DNA of 64,000 bases, taken from Canibacter oris. Its GTDB lineage: Bacteria; Actinomycetota; Actinomycetes; Actinomycetales; Microbacteriaceae. Below, piece after piece: positions 1 through 8,405 of this stretch. The notes under the pieces are model-generated. The model saw only the letters and a list, made by a program, of their open reading frames with translations, did not search any database and had not been told where the DNA came from. The DNA is taken from the NCBI RefSeq assembly GCF_014197205.1, contig NZ_JACIFD010000006.1:58630-122629 (forward strand). The letters are read 5' to 3'. How positions within the stretch are numbered: the stretch's first letter is position 1; each line of letters begins with the position of its first letter. The position numbers were made by a program, and so were the translations under genes.

Positions 1-1323
1 CCCGGCGAGGTCATCTCTGTTGTGGTGAAAGACAGCAAGAGCATTGCGATGCTGCTGTTCTCCTTCCCGGATGCTGCCGGCTCAGTGGTGGTAGCGGTTG
101 TCGGCACTGTTCAACTGTGGCTCATCAGCCCCGCGCTCGCGGTCACCGCGCTCAGCGGCATTATTTTGGCGGGTGTGGCGCTGTCACTAATCTCGAAGCT
201 GCTAGAAAAACGCGGCACCGTGCGCCGCCAACGCACCGGCGAAAACGCTGCCCGAGCCACCGATATTGCAACCAGTCTGCGCACTATTGCGGGCCTTGGC
301 GCCGGCGCGGAGATGCGCCGTCGGCACCGTGATGCTGCCCATAACCTGCGTAACGCGAACGTCGCATACGCCCGGGTCGCGATGCTCACAACCGGGGCGC
401 GGCTGACCCTCGTCGGCATTACGACTTTGCTCGCGGTGGGCATGGCGCTCACCGGCAACCTGGTAGACGGAGTGTGGCGCACCAACGTGGAGCCGAGCCA
501 GCTGGTCGCCGTCGCCGGTACTGTGGCGTTGATGGTCGGCCCGATCTGGACCTTCGAAATGATGTTGGTCGGCTATCGGGAAACACGCGTCGCACTGCGA
601 CGCATCAAAACCCTTGAGCAAAAACAGTACGAAAAGCCTGCCGCCCTGGCAGAGCTGACGGTGCCAGCCGAGATTCTCGCCGGGCAGCAGCTGGTGTATG
701 TGGATCCACGCTCCGCAGGTTTAAGCGCCCAAGAGTACGCCGAATCTCTCGCCGCAAAAATGCGGGAGCAGCAGCGTGGGCGGGTGCTGTTAAGTCAGTC
801 AAACCCCACTATTTTTGCGGGATCGCTGCGCTCCCACCTGACCTGCGACGAACTTGCGGTGAGCGACGCTGACCTCACCTGGATGCTGGAGCTCACCGAC
901 TCGCTAGAAATCGCGCACCGTCTCGGCGGGGCAGACCCGGCAGAGTATTTCGCGGCCGAAATCAGCTCCGAGGGCGCGAACCTCTCGGGCGGGCAGCGGC
1001 AGCGCCTGGCGTTGGCGCGGGCCCTGCTGCAGCCGGCGGCGGTGCTGATCTGCGCCGAACCGCTGAACTCGGTCGACGAGCCGAGCCAGAAATACATTTT
1101 TGATCGGCTCGAACAGGAGTTGGGCTCACATCGGCTGCTGCAACACCTGCGGCAGGTGATTGTGGTGAGCACCACCTCGCAGGTGCAAAACCGCGTCGCC
1201 GCGGCGCAAGCGGCAGCGACCGCGCCCGGTACCGCTACCACGACTGCCACCGCAACCACGCCCGGTGCAACAACCACAGCTGCCACCGCAGCAGCGGCGC
1301 ACACCACGAAGGAGGCAAAGTAA
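1..1323 (+). CDS. ABC exporter half-subunit with degenerate NBD (5' partial)
   Basis: Partial type IV ABC exporter (TMD-NBD). The frame is open to base 1 and its first residues (PGEVISVVV) resemble the exporter TMD 'GEV..R...D' region, so the true start lies upstream. The TMD spans roughly the first 200 residues. The NBD has a Q-loop (LLSQSNPTIFAGSLR) and a canonical signature LSGGQRQRLALARAL, but no recognisable Walker A: the expected place reads GQQLVYVDPRSAG. Walker B is altered to VLICAEPLNSVD, with Asp replaced but Glu kept. The C-terminus is a low-complexity Ala/Thr tail of about 40 residues. The stop overlaps the next start (TAATG), so the two are co-translated and presumably heterodimerise. 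The substrate is unknown. Confidence 0.85.
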   Translation, partial: PGEVISVVVKDSKSIAMLLFSFPDAAGSVVVAVVGTVQLWLISPALAVTALSGIILAGVALSLISKLLEKRGTVRRQRTGENAARATDIATSLRTIAGLGAGAEMRRRHRDAAHNLRNANVAYARVAMLTTGARLTLVGITTLLAVGMALTGNLVDGVWRTNVEPSQLVAVAGTVALMVGPIWTFEMMLVGYRETRVALRRIKTLEQKQYEKPAALAELTVPAEILAGQQLVYVDPRSAGLSAQEYAESLAAKMREQQRGRVLLSQSNPTIFAGSLRSHLTCDELAVSDADLTWMLELTDSLEIAHRLGGADPAEYFAAEISSEGANLSGGQRQRLALARALLQPAAVLICAEPLNSVDEPSQKYIFDRLEQELGSHRLLQHLRQVIVVSTTSQVQNRVAAAQAAATAPGTATTTATATTPGATTTAATAAAAHTTKEAK

Positions 1324-3056
1324 TGACCGAAAAAACTCTGCCTCTGGCGAGCACTAAAACCACCTGGGCGAAGCTCGGCAAATTAGCGCTGCGCAACCGC
1401 CTCAGCCTCATCGTGGTCGCCTTCGCCTTCGTGATCTCTGCGTTCGCGGCGCTGGTTACCCCCATCATGATCGGTAAATTGGTGGATCAAGCCGCCGCCG
1501 GCGAGCTCACCGGATTCCCGTGGCTGGCGCTCGGGGTGATTCTCGCCGCGATCGTGGTGCGCGCAATCACGTCGATGCTGTGGCAGTATCAGGGCAATAA
1601 GATTGGTAGCAGCATCAACCGCGACCTTGGTGTTGAGGTGATGGCCGCCTCGCTTGATTTGAACGCGCAAACTATTGAGGATGCCGGCAGCGGCGACCTG
1701 GTGACCCGCGCCACCAACGATCTTGACGCGGTTAACGACAACGTGCTGCGTTTCTTCCCGATCGTGATTTTCTCTCTGGTCTACCTCGTGGTGATGTTCT
1801 TCACGATTGTGACGCTCAGCCCGGTGGCTGCGGTGCCGCTGATTATCACGGTAATTGGGGTGCCGGTGCTGCTGTGGCAGATCCTCCCGCGCATCTCTAA
1901 ACGGGTGGTGGAAGTGACCCGCGAAACCGCGGCGCTGTCAACCAAGGTCACCGAAAATGTGCGGGGCCTGAGCACTATCAAAGAGCTCGATATTCTCGAT
2001 GCCCGCGAGGAAGTGTTGGCGGCGCAAAACCGGCGGCTGTTTGCGCTAGAACGGCAGATGGTGCGGCTGCGCACAACCCTGTGGGGCAGCATTGTGCTGG
2101 TCGCTGACCTGCCGCTTATCGTGTCGCTGCTGTGGGGTTTTTACACCGTAAATCAGGGGTGGACAACCTGGGGCGTGGTCGCCACCGTTGCCATCACCCT
2201 GTTTAACCTGCGCTGGGTTATCGACGAGTTCGCGTGGTGCCTCGATAAGATTCGTGAAGGCTCGGTGATGCTGAGCCGGGTGTGCGGGGTTATTGAGCTC
2301 GCTGAAAAACAGCGCGCAACCCGCGAGCAGGCGCAGCAACAGCTGCAGGCGACAGGCGGCAATGATACCGCGGTTGCGGCGCAGAACGTGGTTTACGGTT
2401 ACGATGTAGAGCGCCCGGTGATGAAAGACATTAACCTTAAGCTGCAGCCGGGGGAGTCGCTCGCCCTGGTGGGGCGCTCCGGGTCGGGTAAAACCACCCT
2501 GGCGCGGCTCATCGCGGGTTCCCTGACCGCTGACCAGGGCACCGTGACGGTGCTCGGTAAAGCTGTCGGTGCGGGGCTCTTCCCAACTGAAAAAGCAGCT
2601 GATGGCAGACCGCGGCTCTTGATTTGCACCCAGGAAGCACACCAATTTGTGGGCACCCTGGCAGACAATCTCACGGTGGTTGCGCCTGATGCGACCCCGG
2701 AGGCGATGCGCGCGGCGCTGGCAACCGTGGGAGCTACCTGGGCTGACGAGCTGCCGCAAGGGCTTGACACCGTGCTCGGAGACGGCGGCACCACTCTGAC
2801 GCGCGATCAGGTGCAGCAGCTGTCGCTGGCGCGGATTGCGTTGGCGGATCCGCACATCATAATTCTTGATGAATCCACAACCCAACTGGAGCTGCTCGAC
2901 GCGGCAGAATCAGTACGGGGGCTGATGGCCGGGCGCACCGTGATCGTGATTAGCCACGACGCGCGGATCGCGGGGCTGGCGCAGCGCGCGGTGCTGCTGG
3001 AGGAGGGCGAAATTGTTGCCACCGGCACGCCGGAGGAGATTTTCGCCCGCGCCTGA
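1323..3056 (+). CDS. ABC exporter half-subunit with intact Walker motifs
   Basis: 577-residue TMD-NBD half-transporter and partner of the preceding gene, with a one-base start/stop overlap. An N-terminal six-helix TMD is followed by an NBD with Walker A (LVGRSGSGKTTLARL, about residue 380) and Walker B with catalytic Glu (IIILDES). Its signature is eroded to LTRDQVQQLSLARI instead of LSGGQ. Combined with the first subunit, one composite ATP site (Walker A/B here, LSGGQ there) is complete and the other is degenerate, as in TAP or TM287/288. Heterodimeric exporter is well supported; the cargo (lipid, peptide or drug) cannot be read from sequence. Confidence 0.9.
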   Translation: MTEKTLPLASTKTTWAKLGKLALRNRLSLIVVAFAFVISAFAALVTPIMIGKLVDQAAAGELTGFPWLALGVILAAIVVRAITSMLWQYQGNKIGSSINRDLGVEVMAASLDLNAQTIEDAGSGDLVTRATNDLDAVNDNVLRFFPIVIFSLVYLVVMFFTIVTLSPVAAVPLIITVIGVPVLLWQILPRISKRVVEVTRETAALSTKVTENVRGLSTIKELDILDAREEVLAAQNRRLFALERQMVRLRTTLWGSIVLVADLPLIVSLLWGFYTVNQGWTTWGVVATVAITLFNLRWVIDEFAWCLDKIREGSVMLSRVCGVIELAEKQRATREQAQQQLQATGGNDTAVAAQNVVYGYDVERPVMKDINLKLQPGESLALVGRSGSGKTTLARLIAGSLTADQGTVTVLGKAVGAGLFPTEKAADGRPRLLICTQEAHQFVGTLADNLTVVAPDATPEAMRAALATVGATWADELPQGLDTVLGDGGTTLTRDQVQQLSLARIALADPHIIILDESTTQLELLDAAESVRGLMAGRTVIVISHDARIAGLAQRAVLLEEGEIVATGTPEEIFARA

Positions 3057-3124
3057 GTGTGCGGCTGAGCCGAGCCCCGCGGTGGCGCAAGGTGTACGGC
3101 TGAGCCGAGCCCCGCGACGGCGCG
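3057..3124. repeat. Two tandem 33-bp imperfect copies (period 35)
   Basis: Copies at 3057-3089 and 3092-3124 share the 20-mer CGGCTGAGCCGAGCCCCGCG and differ at four of 33 positions. They lie between the end of the ABC operon and the convergent menC. No strong hairpin with a T-tract is seen, so a terminator role is not established. No further copy was noticed in the window. Confidence 0.7.
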
Positions 3125-3185
3125 CCTACAGTGCGCGGCGGCTGGCGGCCAGTCGTGTGCGGAGCGCGGTTTCGGCAGCAGGGCT

Positions 3186-4250
3186 TTAGGCGGCGGCCAA
3201 AACCTCGTAGCACGCGGCTAAGCGGTCAAACCACCAGCGGCGGCGAGCCGGATCCACCGCATATTCACGCAGCAAAGCAGCATCCGGCTGCGCCGCAACC
3301 ACCGGCAACTGCCCCGCAACCGGCAGCAGTGGCTCGCGTGTCACATCAGCCTGCAACAGTGCCGCAGTGCCCAACCCGCACGCACCGCCAAACAGGTGCG
3401 GTGGCAACGCCGCGGCAAGCTGCACCCCGGCGGCGATGCCCACACTGGTGTCGAGTGCGCTGGAAACCACCGCCGGCAAGCCCGCCGCCGCAACCAGCTG
3501 CAACGCCCGCGCCGCACCGCCCAAAGGCGCCGCCTTCACAACCAGCAAATCCGCAGCATTCGCCCGCGCCACCGCGAGCGGATCAGACGCCTTGCGGATA
3601 CTCTCATCCGCCGCCACCCGCACCGCGAGCCCTGCCGCCTGAAGCTGCGCCCGCAGCTCAGCCAGCTCCGCAACCGTGGCGCAGGGCTGCTCCAAATAGT
3701 CGAGATGATACGGCGCCAATTCGCGCGCCGCAGCAAGCGCGGTGTGCACATCCCAGCCGCCGTTCGCGTCCAAGCGCAACAGCGGCGGTGGCAGGTCGCG
3801 CCGCGCAAAATCAGCGTGCACCGCGCGCACCCGCGCCACGTCATCACGGAGCGTCTGGCCGCGCTCCGCAACCTTCAGCTTCACCGTAGTGCAGCCCGGA
3901 AACCGCTGCAACACAGCCCTGACGTCAGCCGGATCCACCGCAGGAACGCTGGCGTTCACCGGCACCGCATCGCGATAGATTGCGGGCTGAGCGCCCCAAC
4001 CGTGGTTGATGGCAGCGGCGAGCCACTGTGCCGCTTCAGCCGGCTGATACTCCAAAAACGGCGCGAATTCGCTCCACCCGGACGGCCCGTGAAACAGCAT
4101 CGCCTCCCGGTGCGTGACTCCGCGGAACCGGGTGTTTAGCGGCAGCGCCACCACGTGCGCGGCAGCTTGCAGCGTCGCCAGGTCAGGCAGCGGGGTGCTG
4201 AGCAGCGGTGGCAGGGAAAAAGCAGCTGAGTGCGGATCCACCAGCACCAT
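3186..4250 (-). CDS. menC: o-Succinylbenzoate synthase MenC
   Basis: Enolase-superfamily enzyme that dehydrates SHCHC to o-succinylbenzoate in menaquinone synthesis. Visible catalytic elements in order are KLKVAE (Lys of the KxK motif), RLDANGGWD (metal Asp), DYLEQPC (metal Glu), AADESIRK (metal Asp) and LVVKAAPLGG (second catalytic Lys). The ATG at 4250 is chosen because AAGAAAGG lies directly upstream; a longer form from 4280 lacks any ribosome site and adds ten non-conserved residues. A GTG one codon inside is also possible. It is divergent from menB with about 50 bp between them. The length of about 354 residues is normal for the family. Confidence 0.93.
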   Translation of the reverse strand: MVLVDPHSAAFSLPPLLSTPLPDLATLQAAAHVVALPLNTRFRGVTHREAMLFHGPSGWSEFAPFLEYQPAEAAQWLAAAINHGWGAQPAIYRDAVPVNASVPAVDPADVRAVLQRFPGCTTVKLKVAERGQTLRDDVARVRAVHADFARRDLPPPLLRLDANGGWDVHTALAAARELAPYHLDYLEQPCATVAELAELRAQLQAAGLAVRVAADESIRKASDPLAVARANAADLLVVKAAPLGGAARALQLVAAAGLPAVVSSALDTSVGIAAGVQLAAALPPHLFGGACGLGTAALLQADVTREPLLPVAGQLPVVAAQPDAALLREYAVDPARRRWWFDRLAACYEVLAAA

Positions 4251-4291
4251 CCTTTCTTCCCGGGTGCAAAACTGCAACAAAGCATAACAGG

Positions 4292-4297
4292 TACACT
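4292..4297 (+). promoter_or_regulatory. -10 box, leaderless menB
   Basis: TACACT lies six bases before the menB ATG, and no Shine-Dalgarno sequence is present. This places the predicted transcription start at or next to the ATG. No convincing -35 is seen. Confidence 0.55.
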
Positions 4298-4303
4298 TAA
4301 AGC

Positions 4304-5230
4304 ATGGCAGAAAAAGCGGAAAATCAGGTTTCGGAGCTGTTCGACGCGAGCCAGTGGCGCCCCGCCGCCGGCAGCGAGCACTACACTGACATCACGGCGC
4401 ACCTCAGCCTAGATGGCAAGATTGCGCGCATCGCGTTTAACCGGCCCGAAGTGCGTAACGCTTTTCGGCCGCAAACCGTTGATGAGCTTTACGACGCGCT
4501 AGAACGGGTGCGGGTGGATCCGGCCGTCGGTGTGGTGCTTCTCACCGGTAATGGGCCGAGCCCGAAAGACGGCGGCTGGGCGTTTTGCTCTGGCGGCGAT
4601 CAGCGTATCCGCGGGCGCGACGGCTACAAATACGCGGAGGCGGAAACCGAGGTGACACCGCGCGAGCAGGCGCGTGCCGGGCGGCTGCATATTCTTGAGG
4701 TGCAGCGGCTGATTCGTTTCATGCCGAAGGTGGTTATCGCGCTGGTGCCGGGGTGGGCCGCGGGTGGCGGGCACTCCCTTAACGTGGTGTGCGACCTTAC
4801 GATCGCGAGCCGCGAACACGCCCTGTTTAAGCAAACCGACGCTGATGTGGGATCGTTTGATGCGGGCTACGGCAGCGCCTATTTTGCGCGACAAATCGGG
4901 CAAAAATTTGCGCGGGAGGTGTTCTTCCTGGCGGAAACCTATGATGCGGAGCGCGCCTATCAGATGGGCGTGGTAAACCGGGTGGTGCCGCACGCCGAGC
5001 TGGAACAGACTGGTATCGCGTGGGCGCGCACAATTCTCGGCAAGTCGCCGACCGCGATTCGGATGCTGAAGTACGCGTTTAACGCCGTTGATGACGGCAT
5101 TGTCGGGCAGCAGCTGTTTGCCGGCGAAGCCACTCGCCTGGCTTACGGCACCGACGAAGCGGTTGAGGGGCGCGATAGCTTCCTCGAAAAGCGCGACCCT
5201 GACTGGTCAGCCTTCCCGTATCACTTTTAG
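4304..5230 (+). CDS. menB: 1,4-Dihydroxy-2-naphthoyl-CoA synthase MenB
   Basis: Crotonase-fold enzyme that cyclises o-succinylbenzoyl-CoA to DHNA-CoA. Seen in the sequence: CSGGDQRIRGRDGY (oxyanion and substrate loop), GWAAGGGHSLNVVCDLTIAS (oxyanion-hole glycines), TDADVGSFDAGYGSAYFARQ (catalytic Asp/Tyr region) and a C-terminal KRDPDWSAFPYHF tail typical of MenB. The length of 308 residues is normal. It is followed closely by menE on the same strand. Translation probably starts on a leaderless transcript (see the -10 box). Confidence 0.97.
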   Translation: MAEKAENQVSELFDASQWRPAAGSEHYTDITAHLSLDGKIARIAFNRPEVRNAFRPQTVDELYDALERVRVDPAVGVVLLTGNGPSPKDGGWAFCSGGDQRIRGRDGYKYAEAETEVTPREQARAGRLHILEVQRLIRFMPKVVIALVPGWAAGGGHSLNVVCDLTIASREHALFKQTDADVGSFDAGYGSAYFARQIGQKFAREVFFLAETYDAERAYQMGVVNRVVPHAELEQTGIAWARTILGKSPTAIRMLKYAFNAVDDGIVGQQLFAGEATRLAYGTDEAVEGRDSFLEKRDPDWSAFPYHF

Positions 5231-5238
5231 GTTTGGCG

Positions 5239-6435
5239 ATGAAGAAAGTCTTACAAATCCCCACCGCAGATATTGCGCTGCTGTATGGCGCGCTGCAGGA
5301 TGCGTTGGCGGATCGCGCGGTGCTGGTGCCGCTCTCCCAAGGAGCCGCGCCGTTAAGTGCCGCCGAGCTTGCCCAGCTGCGCCCGGAAACCGCGGTGATT
5401 ATTCGCACCTCAGGCTCTAGCGGCTACCCGAAAGCGGTGGAGCTCAGCAGCGCCGCACTGCTCGCGAACGCCGCCGCCGCGCACGAGGCACTCGGCGGAG
5501 CCGGGCAGTGGCTGGTTGCCCTGCCGCTGGAGTATATGGGCGGTCTCGGGCAGGTGGTGCGTAGTATTCACAGCGGCATTAAGCCGGAGTTCGCGCTTGA
5601 CGTCGATGCGGCGACACTGCTGCAGCGGGCCGCCGCAATGCCGCACGAGAGACGGTATCTGGCGGTGGTGCCGGTGCAGTTGCAGCGGCTGCTGCGGTTA
5701 GCCGCCGCTGATCTGGCCGCGCGCGAAACCCTCGCGGGGCTGGCGGCGGTGCTGGTTGGTGGCGGGCCTGTTGCGGTGGCGGATCGGCAGCTCGCCTGGG
5801 AGCTCGGCGTGAACCTGGTGCGCACCTACGGCTCCACCGAAACCGCTGGCGGCTGCGTCTATGACGGGGTGGAAATCGGCGACACGCTGATCCGCGTGCG
5901 CGATGGCGAAGTGCAGCTTGCCGGCAGCAACCTCGCACTCGGCTATTTGGGTGACCCGGAGGCGACAGCTGCGGCTTTTATCACTGATACTGCGGGTACA
6001 CGGTGGTATCGCACCGGTGACAGCGGTAATTTGCTGGGCGGGATGCTGGAGATTACGGGCCGGCGCGACAGAGTTTTTATTTCCGGGGGCGTGAATGTGG
6101 CGCTGGATCGCCTCACCGCGGTGTGCGAAAAAATGTTGCCCGGCAGCGAGGTTGCGGCGGTTGCCGTGGCTGATACGCAGTGGGGTGAGCGGGCAGTGCT
6201 GCTGCAAGCGGCCGAAGCGGGCAGCCCCGAAAATAGTATGCAGCTTACGGAGTTAAACGCTGCGATTGCTGCTGAGCTGGGGCCCGCCGCGAAACTGCTG
6301 CGGATTTATACAGTCTCAGCGTTGCCACGTCTGAGCAATGGCAAAATAGACTGGGTAATCGCAACGCAGCTCGCATCACAGTTGCTGCGCGAGGAGCAAG
6401 TTGGCGCGGAGGGAGCCCAAAATGCGCACGAATGA
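5239..6435 (+). CDS. menE: o-Succinylbenzoate-CoA ligase MenE
   Basis: Adenylate-forming ligase that activates o-succinylbenzoate with CoA. Motifs include the AMP-binding P-loop IRTSGSSGYPKAVELS, TYGSTETAGGCVYDG (A5), YRTGDSG (A7), GRRDRVFISGGVN (A8) and LPRLSNGKIDW with the A10 lysine. At about 398 residues it is short, as is common for actinobacterial MenE. ATG 5239 is preferred to the upstream TTG 5233; it begins eight bases after the menB stop. The 3' end overlaps menA by 14 bases, which suggests translational coupling. Confidence 0.93.
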   Translation: MKKVLQIPTADIALLYGALQDALADRAVLVPLSQGAAPLSAAELAQLRPETAVIIRTSGSSGYPKAVELSSAALLANAAAAHEALGGAGQWLVALPLEYMGGLGQVVRSIHSGIKPEFALDVDAATLLQRAAAMPHERRYLAVVPVQLQRLLRLAAADLAARETLAGLAAVLVGGGPVAVADRQLAWELGVNLVRTYGSTETAGGCVYDGVEIGDTLIRVRDGEVQLAGSNLALGYLGDPEATAAAFITDTAGTRWYRTGDSGNLLGGMLEITGRRDRVFISGGVNVALDRLTAVCEKMLPGSEVAAVAVADTQWGERAVLLQAAEAGSPENSMQLTELNAAIAAELGPAAKLLRIYTVSALPRLSNGKIDWVIATQLASQLLREEQVGAEGAQNAHE

Positions 6436-7396
6436 TTTATTTTTTAACGCCCGCTGGGAAAAACACGAGGATAGAATTCGGGAGAACGCTAAAAAAGCCA
6501 TGTTTGCAGACAGCGACGCATACCGCCGCCCAACACTCAGGGAGTGGATCGCCGGCGCGCGCCTGCGCACCCTGCCGTTGGCGTTCGCCCCGGTGATTGC
6601 CGGCGCGGGCATCGCTGACGCGGTGCAAAGCTTTAGTCTCACCCTGACGCTGTTGGCGCTCGTGGTGGCGGTGCTGCTGCAGATTGGCGTGAATTACGCT
6701 AACGACTACTCTGACGGGATTCGCGGCACCGACGAGTTTCGGGTGGGGCCGGCGCGGCTGACCGGCTCAGGCGAGGTGAATCCGCGACTGGTTTTGCGAG
6801 CGGCGCTGAGCTGTTTCTTGGGTGCGGCGGTTGCCGGCTTAATCGCGGTGGTGCTGAGCGGGAAATGGTGGTTTTTAGCGCTCGGCGTAGTGGCGATTAT
6901 TGCCGCCTGGTTTTACACCGGCGGTAAAAAACCCTACGGGTATATGGCGCTCGGCGAAGTTTTTGTGTTTATTTTCTTTGGGCTGGTGGCAACCGCTGGC
7001 ACGTATTATTTGCAGTCTGACATCGTGGTGCAGGAAATCTGGTGGGCGGCCGCGGCAGTCGGGTTGTTTGCGGTGGCGGTGCTGATTGCTAACAACACCC
7101 GTGATATCGCAACCGATAAGCTCGCCGGTAAGCGCACGCTTGCGGTGCTGCTGGGCGATCGTGCAAGCCGGGTTCTGTATGTTTTGTGCGTGCTGCTGCC
7201 GTTCGCGGTGCCTGCAGTTTACGGGCTGTTTTACAGCGGCCTAGTGCTGGTTTTCTTTGCGCTGTTTTTGGTGATTCCGAGCTGCATTATTATGCTCACT
7301 GGGAAAACCCCGAAGGAGCTGATTCTGGTGTTGCAGCTGACCAGCTTCGCGGCGCTGCTGTACGCGGTGCTGCTGGCGCTCGGTTTCGCCGGCTAA
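6422..7396 (+). CDS. menA: 1,4-Dihydroxy-2-naphthoate polyprenyltransferase MenA
   Basis: UbiA-family integral membrane prenyltransferase that attaches the polyprenyl tail to DHNA with loss of CO2. The two Asp-rich motifs are seen: NDYSDGIRGTDEFRVGPARL and NNTRDIATDKLAGKRTL. About eight hydrophobic segments follow the hydrophilic N-terminus of about 40 residues. ATG 6422 is chosen because GGAGGGAG lies just upstream; an in-frame TTG at 6401 is less likely. The 3' end overlaps the convergent DUF4229 gene by four bases. Confidence 0.95.
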   Translation: MRTNDLFFNARWEKHEDRIRENAKKAMFADSDAYRRPTLREWIAGARLRTLPLAFAPVIAGAGIADAVQSFSLTLTLLALVVAVLLQIGVNYANDYSDGIRGTDEFRVGPARLTGSGEVNPRLVLRAALSCFLGAAVAGLIAVVLSGKWWFLALGVVAIIAAWFYTGGKKPYGYMALGEVFVFIFFGLVATAGTYYLQSDIVVQEIWWAAAAVGLFAVAVLIANNTRDIATDKLAGKRTLAVLLGDRASRVLYVLCVLLPFAVPAVYGLFYSGLVLVFFALFLVIPSCIIMLTGKTPKELILVLQLTSFAALLYAVLLALGFAG

Positions 7397-7815
7397 ACCC
7401 GGTCGCTGCTCGGCTGGGTTGCCGGCTGCGCTGGGAGCTGAGCCGCAGTTTGCGCGGCGGGGTGTGCGGCTTCTGCAGCTGCAGTGTGTGCCGCTTCGCC
7501 AGACGCAGGCGCCGCCTCGGCGGAGCGCGCAGCCTCCGCTGCGTCGATTAGCTCATCCTCTGCGGCGGCTTCATCCTGGTGGCCCTTTGCGCGCCAGTGG
7601 GCGACCCCAGCGGCAGCCTGCTGGCGCAGTTTTGACAGCAAAAGCACGGACAGCGCAACCGCAATAACTCCGGCGGTGACGGCGGCAAAAACCACGCCCC
7701 AGGTCAGACCGTTACGCTGCTCGGCCGGCAGCAGCAACATAATGCCGATGAACGGCACCGTGAAGAACAGCAGACGTAAAACGGTGTACAGAACCCATGC
7801 TTTTTTAAAACTCAC
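7393..7815 (-). CDS. DUF4229-type small membrane protein
   Basis: Two hydrophobic helices near the N-terminus (after SFKKAWVLYTVLR, and TWGVVFAAVTAGVIAVALSV) are followed by KLRQQAA and a long Ala/Glu/Gln-rich cytoplasmic tail. This arrangement and its position beside menA match the actinobacterial DUF4229 family, whose function is unknown. GTG 7815 is chosen because a TACAAT box sits six bases upstream and the preceding in-frame codons are not conserved-looking. It is divergent from the PLDc_N gene. Confidence 0.72.
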   Translation of the reverse strand: MSFKKAWVLYTVLRLLFFTVPFIGIMLLLPAEQRNGLTWGVVFAAVTAGVIAVALSVLLLSKLRQQAAAGVAHWRAKGHQDEAAAEDELIDAAEAARSAEAAPASGEAAHTAAAEAAHPAAQTAAQLPAQPATQPSSDRV

Positions 7816-7821
7816 AGCCTT

Positions 7822-7827
7822 ATTGTA
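7822..7827 (-). promoter_or_regulatory. -10 box, leaderless DUF4229 gene
   Basis: TACAAT on the minus strand lies six bases before GTG 7815, with no Shine-Dalgarno sequence. Confidence 0.55.
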
Positions 7828-7866
7828 GACTAGAAAACCTCTGTAACGCCGGTGCGCGAGTGGGGG

Positions 7867-7872
7867 TAAAAT
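7867..7872 (+). promoter_or_regulatory. -10 box upstream of PLDc_N gene
   Basis: TAAAAT lies eight bases before ATG 7881 without a ribosome-binding site, predicting a leaderless or one-to-two-base leader transcript. Confidence 0.45.
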
Positions 7873-7880
7873 TAATAACC

Positions 7881-8405
7881 ATGGTGCGCATATATATTCT
7901 CCTCGCGATTGTCGCGGTGGCATTTAGTATTTACACCCTGGTCACCGCGATTATGACCCCGCGAGACAGTGTGCGCACGCTGCCGAAACACATTTGGTTG
8001 CCGATTATTGTGCTGCTGCCGGTGCTGGGCAGTGTGCTGTGGTTTATTTTTGGGCGCCCGAAAGCAGCAGCAGGCCAGGCGAGTGGTAATGCCTATGACA
8101 CCGCGCCGGGCGGTTCCGCGGCAACAGTAAATGAAGAGCTGAAGGCGCAGCGTGTTTCGGCCTCTGACGACAAAATTTCCGAGCTCGAACGGCGGCTGCA
8201 GGAGCTTGACGCTGAGGCTGCTGCTGCCGAGCATCGGGCAGCTGGGGTGGATCCGGCGGCGCAGCAAAACCATACCGGGCAGCCGGCCTCGCAGCCGCAG
8301 CAAGCAGATCCGGCTGAAAACCAAACCGCAGCCGGAAACCAAACCCCGGCGACAACCAACGCGCCAGAAGATCCCGCCGACACTGCAGAAGGCCGCCCTC
8401 TGTGA
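7881..8405 (+). CDS. PLDc_N-domain membrane protein
   Basis: The N-terminal 65 residues hold two transmembrane segments separated by TPRDSVRTLPKHIWL and ending in WFIFGRPK. This is the pattern of the PLDc_N domain (phospholipase D nuclease N-terminal), but no catalytic HKD domain follows. Instead there is a hydrophilic coiled-coil-like stretch (DDKISELERRLQELDAEAAAAEH) and a Gln/Pro/Ala-rich tail. Such genes commonly neighbour menA or menD in actinobacteria; their role is unknown. The stop overlaps the menD start by four bases (GTGA). ATG 7881 is preferred to GTG 7860 because of the -10 position. Confidence 0.75.
   Translation: MVRIYILLAIVAVAFSIYTLVTAIMTPRDSVRTLPKHIWLPIIVLLPVLGSVLWFIFGRPKAAAGQASGNAYDTAPGGSAATVNEELKAQRVSASDDKISELERRLQELDAEAAAAEHRAAGVDPAAQQNHTGQPASQPQQADPAENQTAAGNQTPATTNAPEDPADTAEGRPL

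Noticed and set aside
2046..2885. Minus-strand frame of 279 codons within the second ABC subunit gene
   Set aside because: It is antisense to a well-conserved NBD, is rich in His/Arg, and has no family features.
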